NCBI RefSeq assembly: GCF_020531915.1
Contig: NZ_JAJAVG010000007.1
Coordinates: forward strand, 223,847 to 287,846
Origin: Methylovorus mays
GTDB lineage: Bacteria > Pseudomonadota > Gammaproteobacteria > Burkholderiales > Methylophilaceae
Direction: 5' to 3'
Length of the DNA stretch: 64,000 nt
This document shows, piece by piece, positions 26,729 through 36,076 of this stretch. Every line of letters starts with the position of its first letter. Position 1 is the stretch's first letter. The notes below the pieces were generated by a model. That model searched no databases. It was given only the letters and a program-made list of their open reading frames with translations, and was not told the origin of the DNA. A program made the translations under genes and the position numbers.

Positions 26729-27979
26729 TTAGACAAAGGTGTCGACCATCCCATTACCGCTGCGTACGACGGTCTGTTGCACCGGAGCGGCTGAGGTATC
26801 GCCCTCGTCATTACCGGCTGTACCCGATCCGCTGCGGCCATTGGCCTGGGCCAGCTGCTGCTGGGATTGCGTATGCTCGCCGACATTGCTCTGCCCAAGC
26901 TGGATGCCGGAGGCATTCAGCATGTCGCGCAGGTTGGACATGCCGTCCTGCAGCGCCTGGCGAACTTCCTGGTTGTTGGACATGAAGGTGGCATCGGCAA
27001 TGTCATTATGGACATGAATCACCACTTGCAAGGGACCCATGTCGGGCGGATTCAGGGTCAGGGTGGCAGATTGCTCACCACCGGCTACCATCCAGGCCAC
27101 TTTCTGACCGATGGCCTGATCCCACCCTGCGCGACCAGGGTAAGCCGTAATCGTGTTGGCACTGCCGACCACCTCGCTGGTCTGCACGGACGTCAGGGTA
27201 GTGGCAGCGGCCACCGCCTGCACCTGAGGATTGATGACCGCTGTACTTTCAGTGTTTGCCGCTTGATCAGCCAGTTTTGCTGTCTCGCCAGCACTGTTAA
27301 ATCCTGGCAGCATTTTTTCCAGCCAGGCGCTCATTTCGGCCTGATCATTTCCCGCGTCCGCCAACTGGCTGGTATCGGCGCTATCGCTGCGACTTTGGGC
27401 CAGCATATTGCCCAGCTCCTGATCCAACCGTCCACGCGGACGGCTGTCCGTTGTTTCCACCTGCGACTGCTGCTGTGCCGCTGCCGCATTATCAGTGGTC
27501 AAAGCCGGCTTTTCCGCAGGCGTCACCGGCACATTGGCTGGAATGGCAAGGGCAGCAACAGCAGGGTCCGTGGTCAATACCGGTGCGGCATCGGTCGCCA
27601 CTGTGGTTTCTTCCGATTTGTCAGTTTTGCCCTTGAGGTCTTTTTCCTGCTTGGCGAGCAAGGCCAGATCCTTGAACTGGTCGCCCAGTTCTGACGCCAC
27701 GGCAGCCGTGCTGGCAGCATCGTCATCCCTGGCATCGGTTGCCTTGGTGTCGGCGGCCTTTTGTTCAGCCTCTGGAGACTTCACATTCGATGCAGGGGGC
27801 TTGCCCTGCTGGCCATCCGTCTTTTGCTGGCGCTGCTGCACCTGGCTGGACAACACTTTCTGAAAGCTATTGCTTGCCGCCGCATTATCCGTTGTCGTGG
27901 GCCTGGATGCATTGCTGACACCCATGGCACTGCTAGTGGTGTTACTGGAGAAGACCGGTAGCGTGGTTGTCGTTTGCAT
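26729..27979 (-). CDS. fliK: FliK, hook-length control protein
   Basis: The 416-residue protein has a long, low-complexity N-terminal ruler region rich in Ala, Gln, Thr and Lys. The compact C-terminal substrate-switch domain lies at residues ~300-390 (GEQSATLTLNPPDMGPLQVVIHVHNDIADATFMSNNQEVRQALQDGMSNLRDMLNASGIQLGQSNV). It ends the fliF-K run. A second FliK-like gene lies at 34146-35258. Confidence 0.93.
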   Translation of the reverse strand: MQTTTTLPVFSSNTTSSAMGVSNASRPTTTDNAAASNSFQKVLSSQVQQRQQKTDGQQGKPPASNVKSPEAEQKAADTKATDARDDDAASTAAVASELGDQFKDLALLAKQEKDLKGKTDKSEETTVATDAAPVLTTDPAVAALAIPANVPVTPAEKPALTTDNAAAAQQQSQVETTDSRPRGRLDQELGNMLAQSRSDSADTSQLADAGNDQAEMSAWLEKMLPGFNSAGETAKLADQAANTESTAVINPQVQAVAAATTLTSVQTSEVVGSANTITAYPGRAGWDQAIGQKVAWMVAGGEQSATLTLNPPDMGPLQVVIHVHNDIADATFMSNNQEVRQALQDGMSNLRDMLNASGIQLGQSNVGEHTQSQQQLAQANGRSGSGTAGNDEGDTSAAPVQQTVVRSGNGMVDTFV

Positions 27980-28005
27980 GATTCACTCTTTCGCAATGTG
28001 GGGAG

Positions 28006-28455
28006 TTAACCACGGCCAGGCTGACGACTGCTGCGCATGGCATGCTCGTCCATCAGTTTCTGATCGCGCTTTTGCTCCTGCTGGTGCGCTTTTTTCTCCG
28101 AGCGCTCTGCCAGTACCTCATAAGATAATTTCTTTTTCTGGCATTCCTGCCAGACGGCACGCTGGGCGGCGACGCGATTGCGCGCCAGCTCCACGGATTC
28201 CTGCTGTCCCCCTACCGCCTGGTCAAGCTTGCGGATGAAGGATTGAAAATTTTGATAGGACTGGGCATCGATGCCAGTTTCGAGATCACGCGCCAGCTTG
28301 GCCATGTAATCGTTGCGGTATTCGGTCAGCATGTTCAGCTTGACCTGCGCATCTTCGAGCAGCTTGTTGAGTGCCACCAGCTTTTCAGCTGCCTGATCGG
28401 CCTCTTTGCCAGCCAGCTCGGTCAATGTCACCAGAACCAGTGATTGTGCCGCCAT
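28006..28455 (-). CDS. fliJ: FliJ, export ATPase stalk/chaperone escort
   Basis: The 149-residue protein is almost entirely predicted coiled coil (KEADQAAEKLVALNKLLEDAQVKLNMLTEYRNDYMAKL, RVAAQRAVWQECQKKKLSYEVLAERSEKKAHQQEQKR). This fits FliJ, the rotor-like stalk inside the FliI hexamer. Its position directly after fliI supports the call, since FliJ sequences are only weakly conserved. Confidence 0.92.
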   Translation of the reverse strand: MAAQSLVLVTLTELAGKEADQAAEKLVALNKLLEDAQVKLNMLTEYRNDYMAKLARDLETGIDAQSYQNFQSFIRKLDQAVGGQQESVELARNRVAAQRAVWQECQKKKLSYEVLAERSEKKAHQQEQKRDQKLMDEHAMRSSRQPGRG

Positions 28456-28476
28456 ATCTGCCCCCTACTTGTTGAT

Positions 28477-29883
28477 TCAGCCTGCAACGACAGCCGCAAG
28501 CCCTGCAATACTGTGTTCCACATCGGAGCGCTCTGCAATATCCTGCTGCAAAAACGCTTCGATCCTGGTGTGCTTGGCAATCGCCTCGTCCAGTACCGGG
28601 TCGCTGCCAGCTTCGTATGCTCCTACATTAATCAAATCCGCACTACGTGTATACCGCGAATTGAGCTGCTTTAACCTTCTTGATAGCTTTTGATGTTCAG
28701 GCAAGGTTATGTTATGCATAGCGCGGCTGATGGATTGCTCGATGTCAATCGCGGGATAATGGCCGCTTTCTGCCAGGCTGCGGCTCAGCACAATATGCCC
28801 ATCCAGAATGGCGCGCGCAGCATCCGCAATCGGGTCCTGCTGGTCATCGCCTTCGGTCAGCACGGTATAAAACGCCGTGATGGAACCTTCGCCTGGCCGC
28901 CCATTGCCCGCACGCTCTACCAGCGCAGGCAGCTTGGCAAATACCGACGGCGGATAGCCCTTGGTAGCAGGCGGCTCGCCGATCGCCAGCGCAATCTCGC
29001 GCTGGGCCATGGCATAACGTGTCAGCGAATCCATGATCAACAGGACATTCTTGCCCTGGTTGCGGAAAAACTCGGCAATCGCCGTGGCATAGCTGGCGCC
29101 CTGCAAGCGCATCAACGCCGGCACATCGGCCGGAGCGGCGACTACCACCGAGCGGGCCAGCCCATCCGCACCCAGAATCTGTTCAATAAACTCTTTCACT
29201 TCGCGGCCGCGCTCGCCAATCAGGCCCACCACAATGACATCGGCCGTGGTGTAACGCGCCATCATGCCCAAGAGCACGCTCTTGCCCACACCAGAACCGG
29301 CAAACAGGCCCATGCGCTGGCCACGACCTACGGTCAGCATGCTATTGATGGCGCGTACGCCCACATCCAGCACATCGGTAATCGGGGCGCGCATCAATGG
29401 ATTAAGCGGACGGGTGTTCAAAGGCACGCTGTTCTGGGTGAGCAACGGACCCAGATCATCCAGCGGACGGCCAGCGCCATCAACCACGCGTCCCAGCAAA
29501 CCATCGCCCACGGGCAAGTGGCGGGCGCGATCCGAGGTACGGCGGCGTGGCGGATTGGAATGGCTGGGCTTGGGCAAGGCATCGGACACATCCATGGCAA
29601 ACACCTTGGCGCCGGGAACGATGCCCTCCACCCCGCTTTGCGGCATGAGCAAGAGCTTGTCACCGTCAAAACCCACCACTTCGGCTTCCACACGACGACC
29701 TTCGGCCAGCGGCACGACACAGGCACTGCCGATCGGCAGCTTGATACCCACGGCCTCCATCACCAGCCCGGTGAGTTTGGTAATACGGCCCGCCACTTCC
29801 AGCGGCTCGACAATCTCCAGTATCTCGCCGCAATCGCGCAGATAGCGATGCCAGCGTTGAACGTGAGGATTGGCGGCGGTCAT
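28477..29883 (-). CDS. fliI: FliI, flagellar export ATPase
   Basis: The 468-residue F1-beta-like ATPase has a Walker A ([11 protein letters not shown]), Walker B ([27 protein letters not shown]) and the family signature segment [19 protein letters not shown]. It powers and primes flagellar protein export at the cytoplasmic face of the gate. It abuts fliH, whose product docks FliI on FliN. Confidence 0.97.
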   Translation of the reverse strand: MTAANPHVQRWHRYLRDCGEILEIVEPLEVAGRITKLTGLVMEAVGIKLPIGSACVVPLAEGRRVEAEVVGFDGDKLLLMPQSGVEGIVPGAKVFAMDVSDALPKPSHSNPPRRRTSDRARHLPVGDGLLGRVVDGAGRPLDDLGPLLTQNSVPLNTRPLNPLMRAPITDVLDVGVRAINSMLTVGRGQRMGLFAGSGVGKSVLLGMMARYTTADVIVVGLIGERGREVKEFIEQILGADGLARSVVVAAPADVPALMRLQGASYATAIAEFFRNQGKNVLLIMDSLTRYAMAQREIALAIGEPPATKGYPPSVFAKLPALVERAGNGRPGEGSITAFYTVLTEGDDQQDPIADAARAILDGHIVLSRSLAESGHYPAIDIEQSISRAMHNITLPEHQKLSRRLKQLNSRYTRSADLINVGAYEAGSDPVLDEAIAKHTRIEAFLQQDIAERSDVEHSIAGLAAVVAG

Positions 29884-30536
29884 TATTTCAGCCAGTCATT
29901 CTGTTGCGAAAGCGCATCGGCAATGCGCTTCCAGCGCACTTCGTTGGTGGCGTCGATCTGGTTGGCGGCGGTTTCGACGATGCAGCCGCCACGCTCGACA
30001 TTGCGGTCTTCCTGGATCATCCAGTGATGCTCGGCAATATCATCCACCAGATAGTTTTTCAGGGTTTTGACATCCTCGGGATGCACCAGAATACGGGCAG
30101 GACGCTGCACATAGGGCAAATAGTGGATGGCATCTTTCACCACGCTCAGCACCGCAGCCGGATCGACTTCGATCTTGGTCTTCAGCATGGCCTTGGCAAG
30201 ATCCAGCGCCAGTGACAGCAATTGCTCGCCCACGACCTCATCCGAGGCCGACATGGCTTCGGTCAGCGAATTAAGCAGAACCTGCAGTTGCTCACGCTCG
30301 GCCTGCGCCTGCTCCATGGCTTGCGCCATGCCGGCAGCATAGCCTTCTTCCAGCCCTTTGGCGTAACCTTCCTGACGCAGCTTGTCTATCATCTGCGCCA
30401 GTTTGGCGCTGTCGGCTTCTTTTTCCTGGGGCGACTTCGCTACCGCCTTCGGCTTGGGTTTATCCTCGGCGAACGAGGAAAGCTCCCAGCGCTGATATGC
30501 GGTCTGTTTTTCCTTGGGGATGGTGGCGTTAGACAT
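29883..30536 (-). CDS. fliH: FliH, export ATPase regulator and stator
   Basis: The 217-residue protein has a charged N-terminus, then a Gly/Ala-spaced helix ([34 protein letters not shown]) typical of FliH. The C-terminal part ends with [28 protein letters not shown], which is the FliH/SctL signature. FliH dimers hold FliI and link it to the C ring. Eight bases overlap with fliG. Confidence 0.95.
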   Translation of the reverse strand: MSNATIPKEKQTAYQRWELSSFAEDKPKPKAVAKSPQEKEADSAKLAQMIDKLRQEGYAKGLEEGYAAGMAQAMEQAQAEREQLQVLLNSLTEAMSASDEVVGEQLLSLALDLAKAMLKTKIEVDPAAVLSVVKDAIHYLPYVQRPARILVHPEDVKTLKNYLVDDIAEHHWMIQEDRNVERGGCIVETAANQIDATNEVRWKRIADALSQQNDWLK

Positions 30537-31524
30537 AAGCCTCGTCGCCCTTACCGCCTAGGATAATCTGGCCTTCGTCGGCCAGGCGGCGAATGATCTG
30601 CAGGATCTGCTTCTGCTGGGCCTCGACTTCGGAAAGCTTGACCGGCCCCTTGGTTTCGAGGTCTTCGCGCATCATCTCGGCCGCACGGCTGGACATGTTC
30701 TTGAATATCTTGTCGCGCAGCTCCTGAGTCGCACCCTTGAGTGCCACAATGAGCGTCTCGGACTGCACTTCGCGCAGCATGACCTGGATGCCCTTGTCGT
30801 CGATATCAATGACGTTATCAAAGACAAACATCTCATCCATGATCTTCTGTGCCATGTCTTCGTCGTAGCTCTTCAGGCCTTCCATGACGCTGGCTTCGTT
30901 GTCGCCGCCCAGGTAGTTCATGATCTCGGCTGCCGCCTTGATACCACCCATCTGCTGCTTCTTCAGGCTTTCGTTGCCGGTCAGGAGCTTGGTCATCACT
31001 TCATTGAGTTCGCGCAACGCGACGGGCTTGACGCCATCCAGCGTGGCAATGCGCAGCATGACATCCTGCCGCAGACGATCGGTAAAATTGCTCAGGACTT
31101 CAGCGGATTGGTCGGGCTCAAGATGGACCAGGATAGTCGCGATGATCTGGGGATGTTCGTTCTTGATGAATTCTGCCACGGTCTGCGCATCCATCCACTT
31201 CAGGCTTTCGATGCCGCTGGCATCGCGCGTTTGCAGAATGCGGTTCAAGAGGCCGGCCGCTTTATCATCGCCCAGCGCCTTGGTCAGCACCGAGCGGATA
31301 TACTCGTCGGAATCCAGGCCAATGGAGGTTTTCTGGTCGGCGATATCCAGAAACTCGGTGACCACAGCTTCAATCTGCTCATGCTCGACCGATTTCATGC
31401 CGGCCATGGCCGACCCCAGCTTCTGCACCTCTTTCGGGCTCAGAAACTTCATTACTTCCGCCGCCTCATCCTCCCCCAATGCGAGCATGAGGATTGCGCT
31501 TTTCATCACGCCATCGTCACTCAT
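30529..31524 (-). CDS. fliG: FliG, flagellar motor switch/torque protein
   Basis: The 331-residue protein matches FliG: ILMLALGEDEAAEVMKFLSPKEVQKLG near the N-terminus, EHPQIIATILVHLEPDQSAEVL in the middle, and the C-terminal torque helix region with EVQSETLIVALKGATQELRDKIFKNMSSRAAEMMREDLETKGPVKLSEVE. It transmits torque from the stators. It overlaps fliF by four bases. Confidence 0.97.
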   Translation of the reverse strand: MSDDGVMKSAILMLALGEDEAAEVMKFLSPKEVQKLGSAMAGMKSVEHEQIEAVVTEFLDIADQKTSIGLDSDEYIRSVLTKALGDDKAAGLLNRILQTRDASGIESLKWMDAQTVAEFIKNEHPQIIATILVHLEPDQSAEVLSNFTDRLRQDVMLRIATLDGVKPVALRELNEVMTKLLTGNESLKKQQMGGIKAAAEIMNYLGGDNEASVMEGLKSYDEDMAQKIMDEMFVFDNVIDIDDKGIQVMLREVQSETLIVALKGATQELRDKIFKNMSSRAAEMMREDLETKGPVKLSEVEAQQKQILQIIRRLADEGQIILGGKGDEAYV

Positions 31525-33266
31525 TCTTTACTCACCCAATTCGTTACCAAACTTGCGACCAGTTTAGGGTTTTCCTTGGCCAGCTGTTTGGCAGCTTCCA
31601 GATTTTGTTCGTAGCCCTTGGCGGCAAGCTTTCTCGGCACACCCACCATATTTTCACCCTCCGCTCCCTCAGCGGCGCCACTCAGCGTCACCACGGCAGC
31701 GTCATCGTCACCGGGCGCAGGCAAGGCTTCTTTTTCATCCGACTTTACCAGCTTTTGCATCATCGGTTTCATCAGTTTACGATAAAGCAGGAAGATTACC
31801 AGCAGGCCTGCGGCCATCTTCAGCCACTCTTTGGCCATCTCGATGTTTTCTGGCTGCTTCCACAATGGCAGATCAGGGATCGCTTCGATCTGTTCACCGG
31901 CAAACGAGCTGTTGACCACGGTCAGCGAATCGCCACGTTCCTGGTTGAACCCCATGGCCTGCTTGGCAAGATCGCTGATCTCGGTTTTCTCGGCATCGGT
32001 CAACGGACGGTTGGTCACCTTGCCATTCTTGTCCACCACCTGCTTGTGATTCACCACCACGGCCACGGTCAGGCGCTTGACGCCGCCCATGGGTTGCTGC
32101 ACATAGCGGATGGTCTTATCCAGCTCGTAATTGGTGGTGACGTTCTTTTGCGTGTTGACGGGCACGGCAGGCGTGGCATTGGCTGCATTGGCATTATTGG
32201 CCGCATTGGCAGGCGCACCAGCCCCGGGGGCACCGGCATTGGCAGGAACAGCGGTATTCAGCGGAGCCGTGGCAGGAGCCGGTGGCTGGTTGGACAGCGC
32301 ACCAGGCACACCGCCAGCGCCCGCAGGCGATGTGCTTTGCGATTCATTGGATTGCTGGCTGCGTACCGACATGGCATCTGGTGCCTGATTGGGACGATAG
32401 GTTTCGGCAGCTTGCTCCTGGGTAGAGAAATCCACCTCGGCACTGGCTTCGGCATGCACGTTCTTGGCGCCGACCATAGGCGCGATGATGGACTCAACGC
32501 GGCGCACGATATTCTGTTGCAGCTCGTCCACATACTTGAGTTGAGTAGGGTCCAGATTATTGCGACCAGCTTTTTTATCGGTATCGGATAACAGATTGCC
32601 GTTCTGATCGACCACGGTCACATTGGCGATAGGCAGCTCGGGGACGCTGCTGGCGACAAGGTGCACGATGGCACTGACCTGCTGCTGATCCAGCATGCGG
32701 CCTGGGCGCAGATTGAGCAATACGCTGGCGGTAGGCTTTAACTGATCACGCACAAAGACCGAAGGCTTGGGGATGGCCAGGTGAATACGGGCCACCTCCA
32801 CGGCGGAGATGGTCTGGATGCTGCGCTCCAGCTCGCCTTCGAGGCCGCGCTGGAAGTTGACCTGCTCGACAAACTGGGAAACACCGAATTTCTGGTTTTC
32901 CAGCAGCTCAAAGCCGATATTGCCGCCCTTGGGCAAGCCTTGGGCTGCCAGCTTCAGCCGCACCTGATGCACTTGCGAAGCAGGCACCAGGATGGCGGTA
33001 CCGCTGTCGGAAAATTTGTAGGGGATGTTCATCTGCTCAAGGGAAGCGACAATGGCGCCGCCATCCTTGTCAGCATAGTTGGAAAACAGCACACGGTATT
33101 CGGGTTGCTGGCTCCACAGCCAGAACACCACCATGACCGCCACCACGGCGGCCACGCCCAGTGCCAGCAAAACCTTGTTGGTCAATACAGCCGTGTTCTG
33201 CCCAAATATGCCACTGGGGGCAGCTTCTACAACGGCGTCAGGTGCTGCAGCCATATCCATCTCCAA
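31521..33266 (-). CDS. fliF: FliF, MS-ring protein
   Basis: The 581-residue protein has an N-terminal membrane helix (KVLLALGVAAVVAVMVVFWLW) and the YscJ-like ring-building motifs (YRVLFSNYADKDGGAIVASLEQMNIPYKF, GFELLENQKFGVSQFVEQVNFQRGLEGELERSI). A low-complexity Ala/Pro/Asn insert lies at ~310-375. A second helix near 475 precedes the FliG-binding tail. FliF is the base on which the motor assembles. It diverges from fliE across 200 bases. Confidence 0.96.
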   Translation of the reverse strand: MEMDMAAAPDAVVEAAPSGIFGQNTAVLTNKVLLALGVAAVVAVMVVFWLWSQQPEYRVLFSNYADKDGGAIVASLEQMNIPYKFSDSGTAILVPASQVHQVRLKLAAQGLPKGGNIGFELLENQKFGVSQFVEQVNFQRGLEGELERSIQTISAVEVARIHLAIPKPSVFVRDQLKPTASVLLNLRPGRMLDQQQVSAIVHLVASSVPELPIANVTVVDQNGNLLSDTDKKAGRNNLDPTQLKYVDELQQNIVRRVESIIAPMVGAKNVHAEASAEVDFSTQEQAAETYRPNQAPDAMSVRSQQSNESQSTSPAGAGGVPGALSNQPPAPATAPLNTAVPANAGAPGAGAPANAANNANAANATPAVPVNTQKNVTTNYELDKTIRYVQQPMGGVKRLTVAVVVNHKQVVDKNGKVTNRPLTDAEKTEISDLAKQAMGFNQERGDSLTVVNSSFAGEQIEAIPDLPLWKQPENIEMAKEWLKMAAGLLVIFLLYRKLMKPMMQKLVKSDEKEALPAPGDDDAAVVTLSGAAEGAEGENMVGVPRKLAAKGYEQNLEAAKQLAKENPKLVASLVTNWVSKE

Positions 33267-33466
33267 TTCAAAACGCGCTCAAGTGTCTGTGGGGAAATCT
33301 TCACCGCACCCCCTTGAGCAGGGATTACCGATTGCAGGTCATTATCATCGCATCCGCCATTTTCAAATGCGGGAATAGAGCGAATTTCACTGGTTTATTT
33401 GGGGGCTGACTGGATGAGGGGAATGATACATTAGCTTCGTAGCATTCCCTATGCAGCGAGGACAAG

Positions 33467-33829
33467 ATGGCCATTAACGGAATTAACGGGATAGATTCCA
33501 GCAGGATAGAATCCATGCTGGCGCAGATCAGGGCGGCGACGCAGAAGCCGACCGCGTCCCCTGTGGCGGAGACCACGACAGCCTCCAGCACGCAAACCAC
33601 GCCCAAAGTCGACTTTGCCGAAACACTGAAGGCCAGCCTGAATCAGGTAAACCAGTCCCAACTGGAAGCTGAACGCCTCGGCAAGAATTTCGCCATGGGC
33701 GATGATTCGGTCAGCCTGTCCGATGTGATGATCGCCGGGCAGAAGGCCAACATCTCGTTCCAGGCCACCTTGCAGGTACGCAACAAACTGGTGTCCGCCT
33801 ATCAGGACATCATGAACATGCAGGTATAA
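33467..33829 (+). CDS. fliE: FliE, MS ring-rod junction protein
   Basis: The 120-residue protein matches FliE by its N-terminal INGINGIDSSRIESMLAQI and the C-terminal segment MIAGQKANISFQATLQVRNKLVSAYQDIMNMQV. It joins the MS ring to the rod and is the first axial protein exported. It is transcribed alone, divergent from fliF. The next gene is on the opposite strand. Confidence 0.96.
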   Translation: MAINGINGIDSSRIESMLAQIRAATQKPTASPVAETTTASSTQTTPKVDFAETLKASLNQVNQSQLEAERLGKNFAMGDDSVSLSDVMIAGQKANISFQATLQVRNKLVSAYQDIMNMQV

Positions 33830-33850
33830 GCCAGCTTAAGGATAACGATC

Positions 33851-34156
33851 TCAGGGGTGGTATTGCGGTGGCTCCGCATCCGCATCCTGCTCCAGCCGAT
33901 ATAGCCAGGCCAGAATTTCCGCAATCGCCATATAAAGAGTGGGCGGAATATGATCATCCAGATCAATCTGCATCAGCAAGGACACCAGCTCCTTGGATTC
34001 ATGCACAAACACATCATGCTCACGCGCCCGCGCAATAATCTGCTCCGCCACCAGCCCGCGGCCCTTGGCCACCACGCGCGGCGCAAAATCCCCGGTTTCG
34101 TAGGCCAGTGCAATCGCCTGCTGGGTAAGACGCGCTTCGGCCGGTTTATTCGCCAT
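33851..34156 (-). CDS. FlhB C-terminal-domain-like (EscU/YscU family) small protein
   Basis: The ATG at 34156 gives 101 residues and overlaps the stop of the FliK-like gene by 11 bases. The sequence corresponds to the part of FlhB that follows the self-cleaving NPTH loop: AIALAYETGDFAPRVVAKGRGLVAEQIIARAREHDVFVHESKELVSLL and IPPTLYMAIAEILAWLY. The membrane domain and the NPTH site are absent. Stand-alone proteins of this type are known in flagellated bacteria. A role in export switching with the adjacent FliK-like protein is inferred. Confidence 0.85.
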   Translation of the reverse strand: MANKPAEARLTQQAIALAYETGDFAPRVVAKGRGLVAEQIIARAREHDVFVHESKELVSLLMQIDLDDHIPPTLYMAIAEILAWLYRLEQDADAEPPQYHP

Positions 34157-35258
34157 CACGCACCACCACCAGAGCATCTATGGTTTGCCCGCTTTGTTCC
34201 AGTGCCTCGAACAGCTGATGCCGGCGCGCGTGCATGGTTTGCAGCGTATCCATCTGCTGCGCCTGCAACTGTATGCTCATATGCCCATTCACTACACGCA
34301 GGCGGGCCCTGACGCGGCCCAGCTGCGGCAGATCCAGCGTCAGCTCACTCGTCACTTCAGGTTCGTAATCCATCTGCGCAGTCGCATGATCGGTTGCCGT
34401 GTCATTCTGGTTGCCGCGCTGTTCCAGCGGCACCGATGGCGGCTGGTATAGCAAAGGCTGATTGAGTGACGGATTGGGCAACATGGATTGCTGTAGCGGC
34501 GATGGCTGGTTGAATGCCTGCGCTTGTGCGGCGGCTGCCTGTGACGCCTGGGTCTGCGGTGATTGCTGCTGCACCTCTACCGTCCAGTTCATCTGCTGGC
34601 CGGGCCACACCTCCCCGCGCCAGTTCACCCGGCTGTTTTCCAGTACGGAAAGCTGCTGCGGCAACAGCATGGTACCGGCATTGGAGTTGGGCTGGTTCTG
34701 TGGTTCCTTGAGAATGGCGGCTAATGGGCGATCACCCTCGGCGAACGCTTTGAGGTGGGACTCGTAAAACAAGCCGGTAAGGGTGAGCGCCTGCTTGAGA
34801 TCTTGCGCCATTTGCTGGGGCGCCTGTGGTGACTGGCTGACAACGCCGGTGGCTTCAAAGCGGGTAGGCACGCCCTGCTTCTGGGCTTCCTGCAATTTGC
34901 TGTCGATGAGACGGGCAGCGGAGCTGAGGGCAATGTCAGGCTCGACATCGGCCGTGACTTGCGACATGAGCTGAAAGGTGGGGGTCGGGCTTTCATCCAG
35001 AAAGCGCAGGGTGAGATTCTGGCCTACCCTGGCCTGGGATCCGAGGTCCATCTTCAGCAGCTTGCCATCCACCTCCACATTGAAGTGACGGGGATCGGCG
35101 CGGGACATCACCTGGGCAAGATAGTCCTGCCCCTTGATGAATTGATTGAAACGAAAATCGACATCCTGAACAGTATCGGCAACCCTGACAGTAGGCAGCG
35201 CCTGGGTGACCCGGCTAACCGGCGCAACCCCTGGAGTATCCGATAGCTTGATCAGCAT
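34146..35258 (-). CDS. Second FliK-like protein (hook-length control C-terminal domain)
   Basis: The 370-residue protein ends with a FliK-type C-terminal domain (ELTLDLPQLGRVRARLRVVNGHMSIQLQAQQMDTLQTMHARRHQLFEALEQSGQTIDALVV). Its N-terminal two thirds contain a Gln/Ser/Pro-rich stretch near residues 235-285. It is not the main fliK, which lies in the fliF-K run. The overlap with the FlhB-like gene mirrors the FliK-FlhB switch partnership. The precise role is unknown to me. Confidence 0.8.
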   Translation of the reverse strand: MLIKLSDTPGVAPVSRVTQALPTVRVADTVQDVDFRFNQFIKGQDYLAQVMSRADPRHFNVEVDGKLLKMDLGSQARVGQNLTLRFLDESPTPTFQLMSQVTADVEPDIALSSAARLIDSKLQEAQKQGVPTRFEATGVVSQSPQAPQQMAQDLKQALTLTGLFYESHLKAFAEGDRPLAAILKEPQNQPNSNAGTMLLPQQLSVLENSRVNWRGEVWPGQQMNWTVEVQQQSPQTQASQAAAAQAQAFNQPSPLQQSMLPNPSLNQPLLYQPPSVPLEQRGNQNDTATDHATAQMDYEPEVTSELTLDLPQLGRVRARLRVVNGHMSIQLQAQQMDTLQTMHARRHQLFEALEQSGQTIDALVVVRDGE

Positions 35259-35267
35259 GGCAGTTCA

Positions 35268-35594
35268 TTACTGCCGATAACTGCTACCGAGTCGACGCTC
35301 GTTGCTGTTGCTGCTGATCATGGCAGACAGCTTGACCATCCAGGGGTCCACCAGATTGCGGATTTCGCGGTCATCCGCCAGGATCTTCTTGATGCTGGCG
35401 ATCTTGCGCTGCAAGGACGGTCCACTCAAATGCTCTTCGGTGCAGGATTTCAGTTGCTGCACAAAATCCGCGCAACGCTGCTCCAGCTGTGCCAGGCGCT
35501 CCCAGTCATGCTCGCGCGCTGCCAGCAGCATTTCGCCAGTGACATCGGCCACAGACTCGTAGATTTGAACTTCCATGGATTCGCTCATCATCAT
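35268..35594 (-). CDS. fliT: FliT, chaperone of the filament cap protein
   Basis: The 108-residue helical protein has the FliT pattern (IYESVADVTGEMLLAAREHDWERLAQLEQRCADFVQQL, then a C-terminal helix KILADDREIRNLVDPWMVKLSAMI). FliT binds FliD before export. It overlaps fliS by four bases. Three consecutive Met codons at the start make the exact initiation site uncertain. Confidence 0.9.
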   Translation of the reverse strand: MMMSESMEVQIYESVADVTGEMLLAAREHDWERLAQLEQRCADFVQQLKSCTEEHLSGPSLQRKIASIKKILADDREIRNLVDPWMVKLSAMISSNSNERRLGSSYRQ

Positions 35595-36043
35595 GCCTTT
35601 GCGTAATTCTGTACGCGCTGAATAGTGGATAAATCGGGGGCAACTGACTGACTAGCCTGGGTGCCTATCGCTTCCCATGCAGATTTCAGGTCATTCAGCA
35701 GTGCAATCACTTCCTGAAGTTTGCTGCTGTCGTTTTTAAGATTCGCGAGGTAAAGCCGATCACTCATGTAGCCATACAAGGCATCCAGACGCACGGCAAT
35801 TTCGCCACCTGCCGTTTTGTCCAGGCTCAAGCGCAAACCACTTTCAATAATCATGATGGCTTTTGAAATCATGGCGCCTTTTTTGGCAATTTCCTTGTTC
35901 TGCATATGCAACGCAGCAGAATGGCAGGCTGCGATCGCACCCTCGTAGAGCATCACAATCAGCTTGTGTGGACTGGCAGCCACTACGCCCGTTTCCACAC
36001 CCACTCTTGTATATTCATTCACACCACGATTCGATCCAAACAT
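35591..36043 (-). CDS. fliS: FliS, flagellin export chaperone
   Basis: The 150-residue protein carries FliS landmarks: YTRVGVETGVVAASPHKLIVMLYEGAIAACHSAALHMQNKEI, then KAIMIIESGLRLSLDKTAGGEIAVRLDALYGYMSDRL. FliS holds the flagellin C-terminus to stop premature polymerisation. It sits between fliD and fliT as in many flagellar clusters. Confidence 0.96.
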   Translation of the reverse strand: MFGSNRGVNEYTRVGVETGVVAASPHKLIVMLYEGAIAACHSAALHMQNKEIAKKGAMISKAIMIIESGLRLSLDKTAGGEIAVRLDALYGYMSDRLYLANLKNDSSKLQEVIALLNDLKSAWEAIGTQASQSVAPDLSTIQRVQNYAKA

Positions 36044-36076
36044 AATGAATACCTTTAACTAGTGATTAAGCCAGCC

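Noticed and set aside
28690-30027. Open frame of 445 codons antisense to fliI
   Set aside because: It is rich in His, Gln and Arg as expected for the complement of a G/C-rich gene; fliI is certain.
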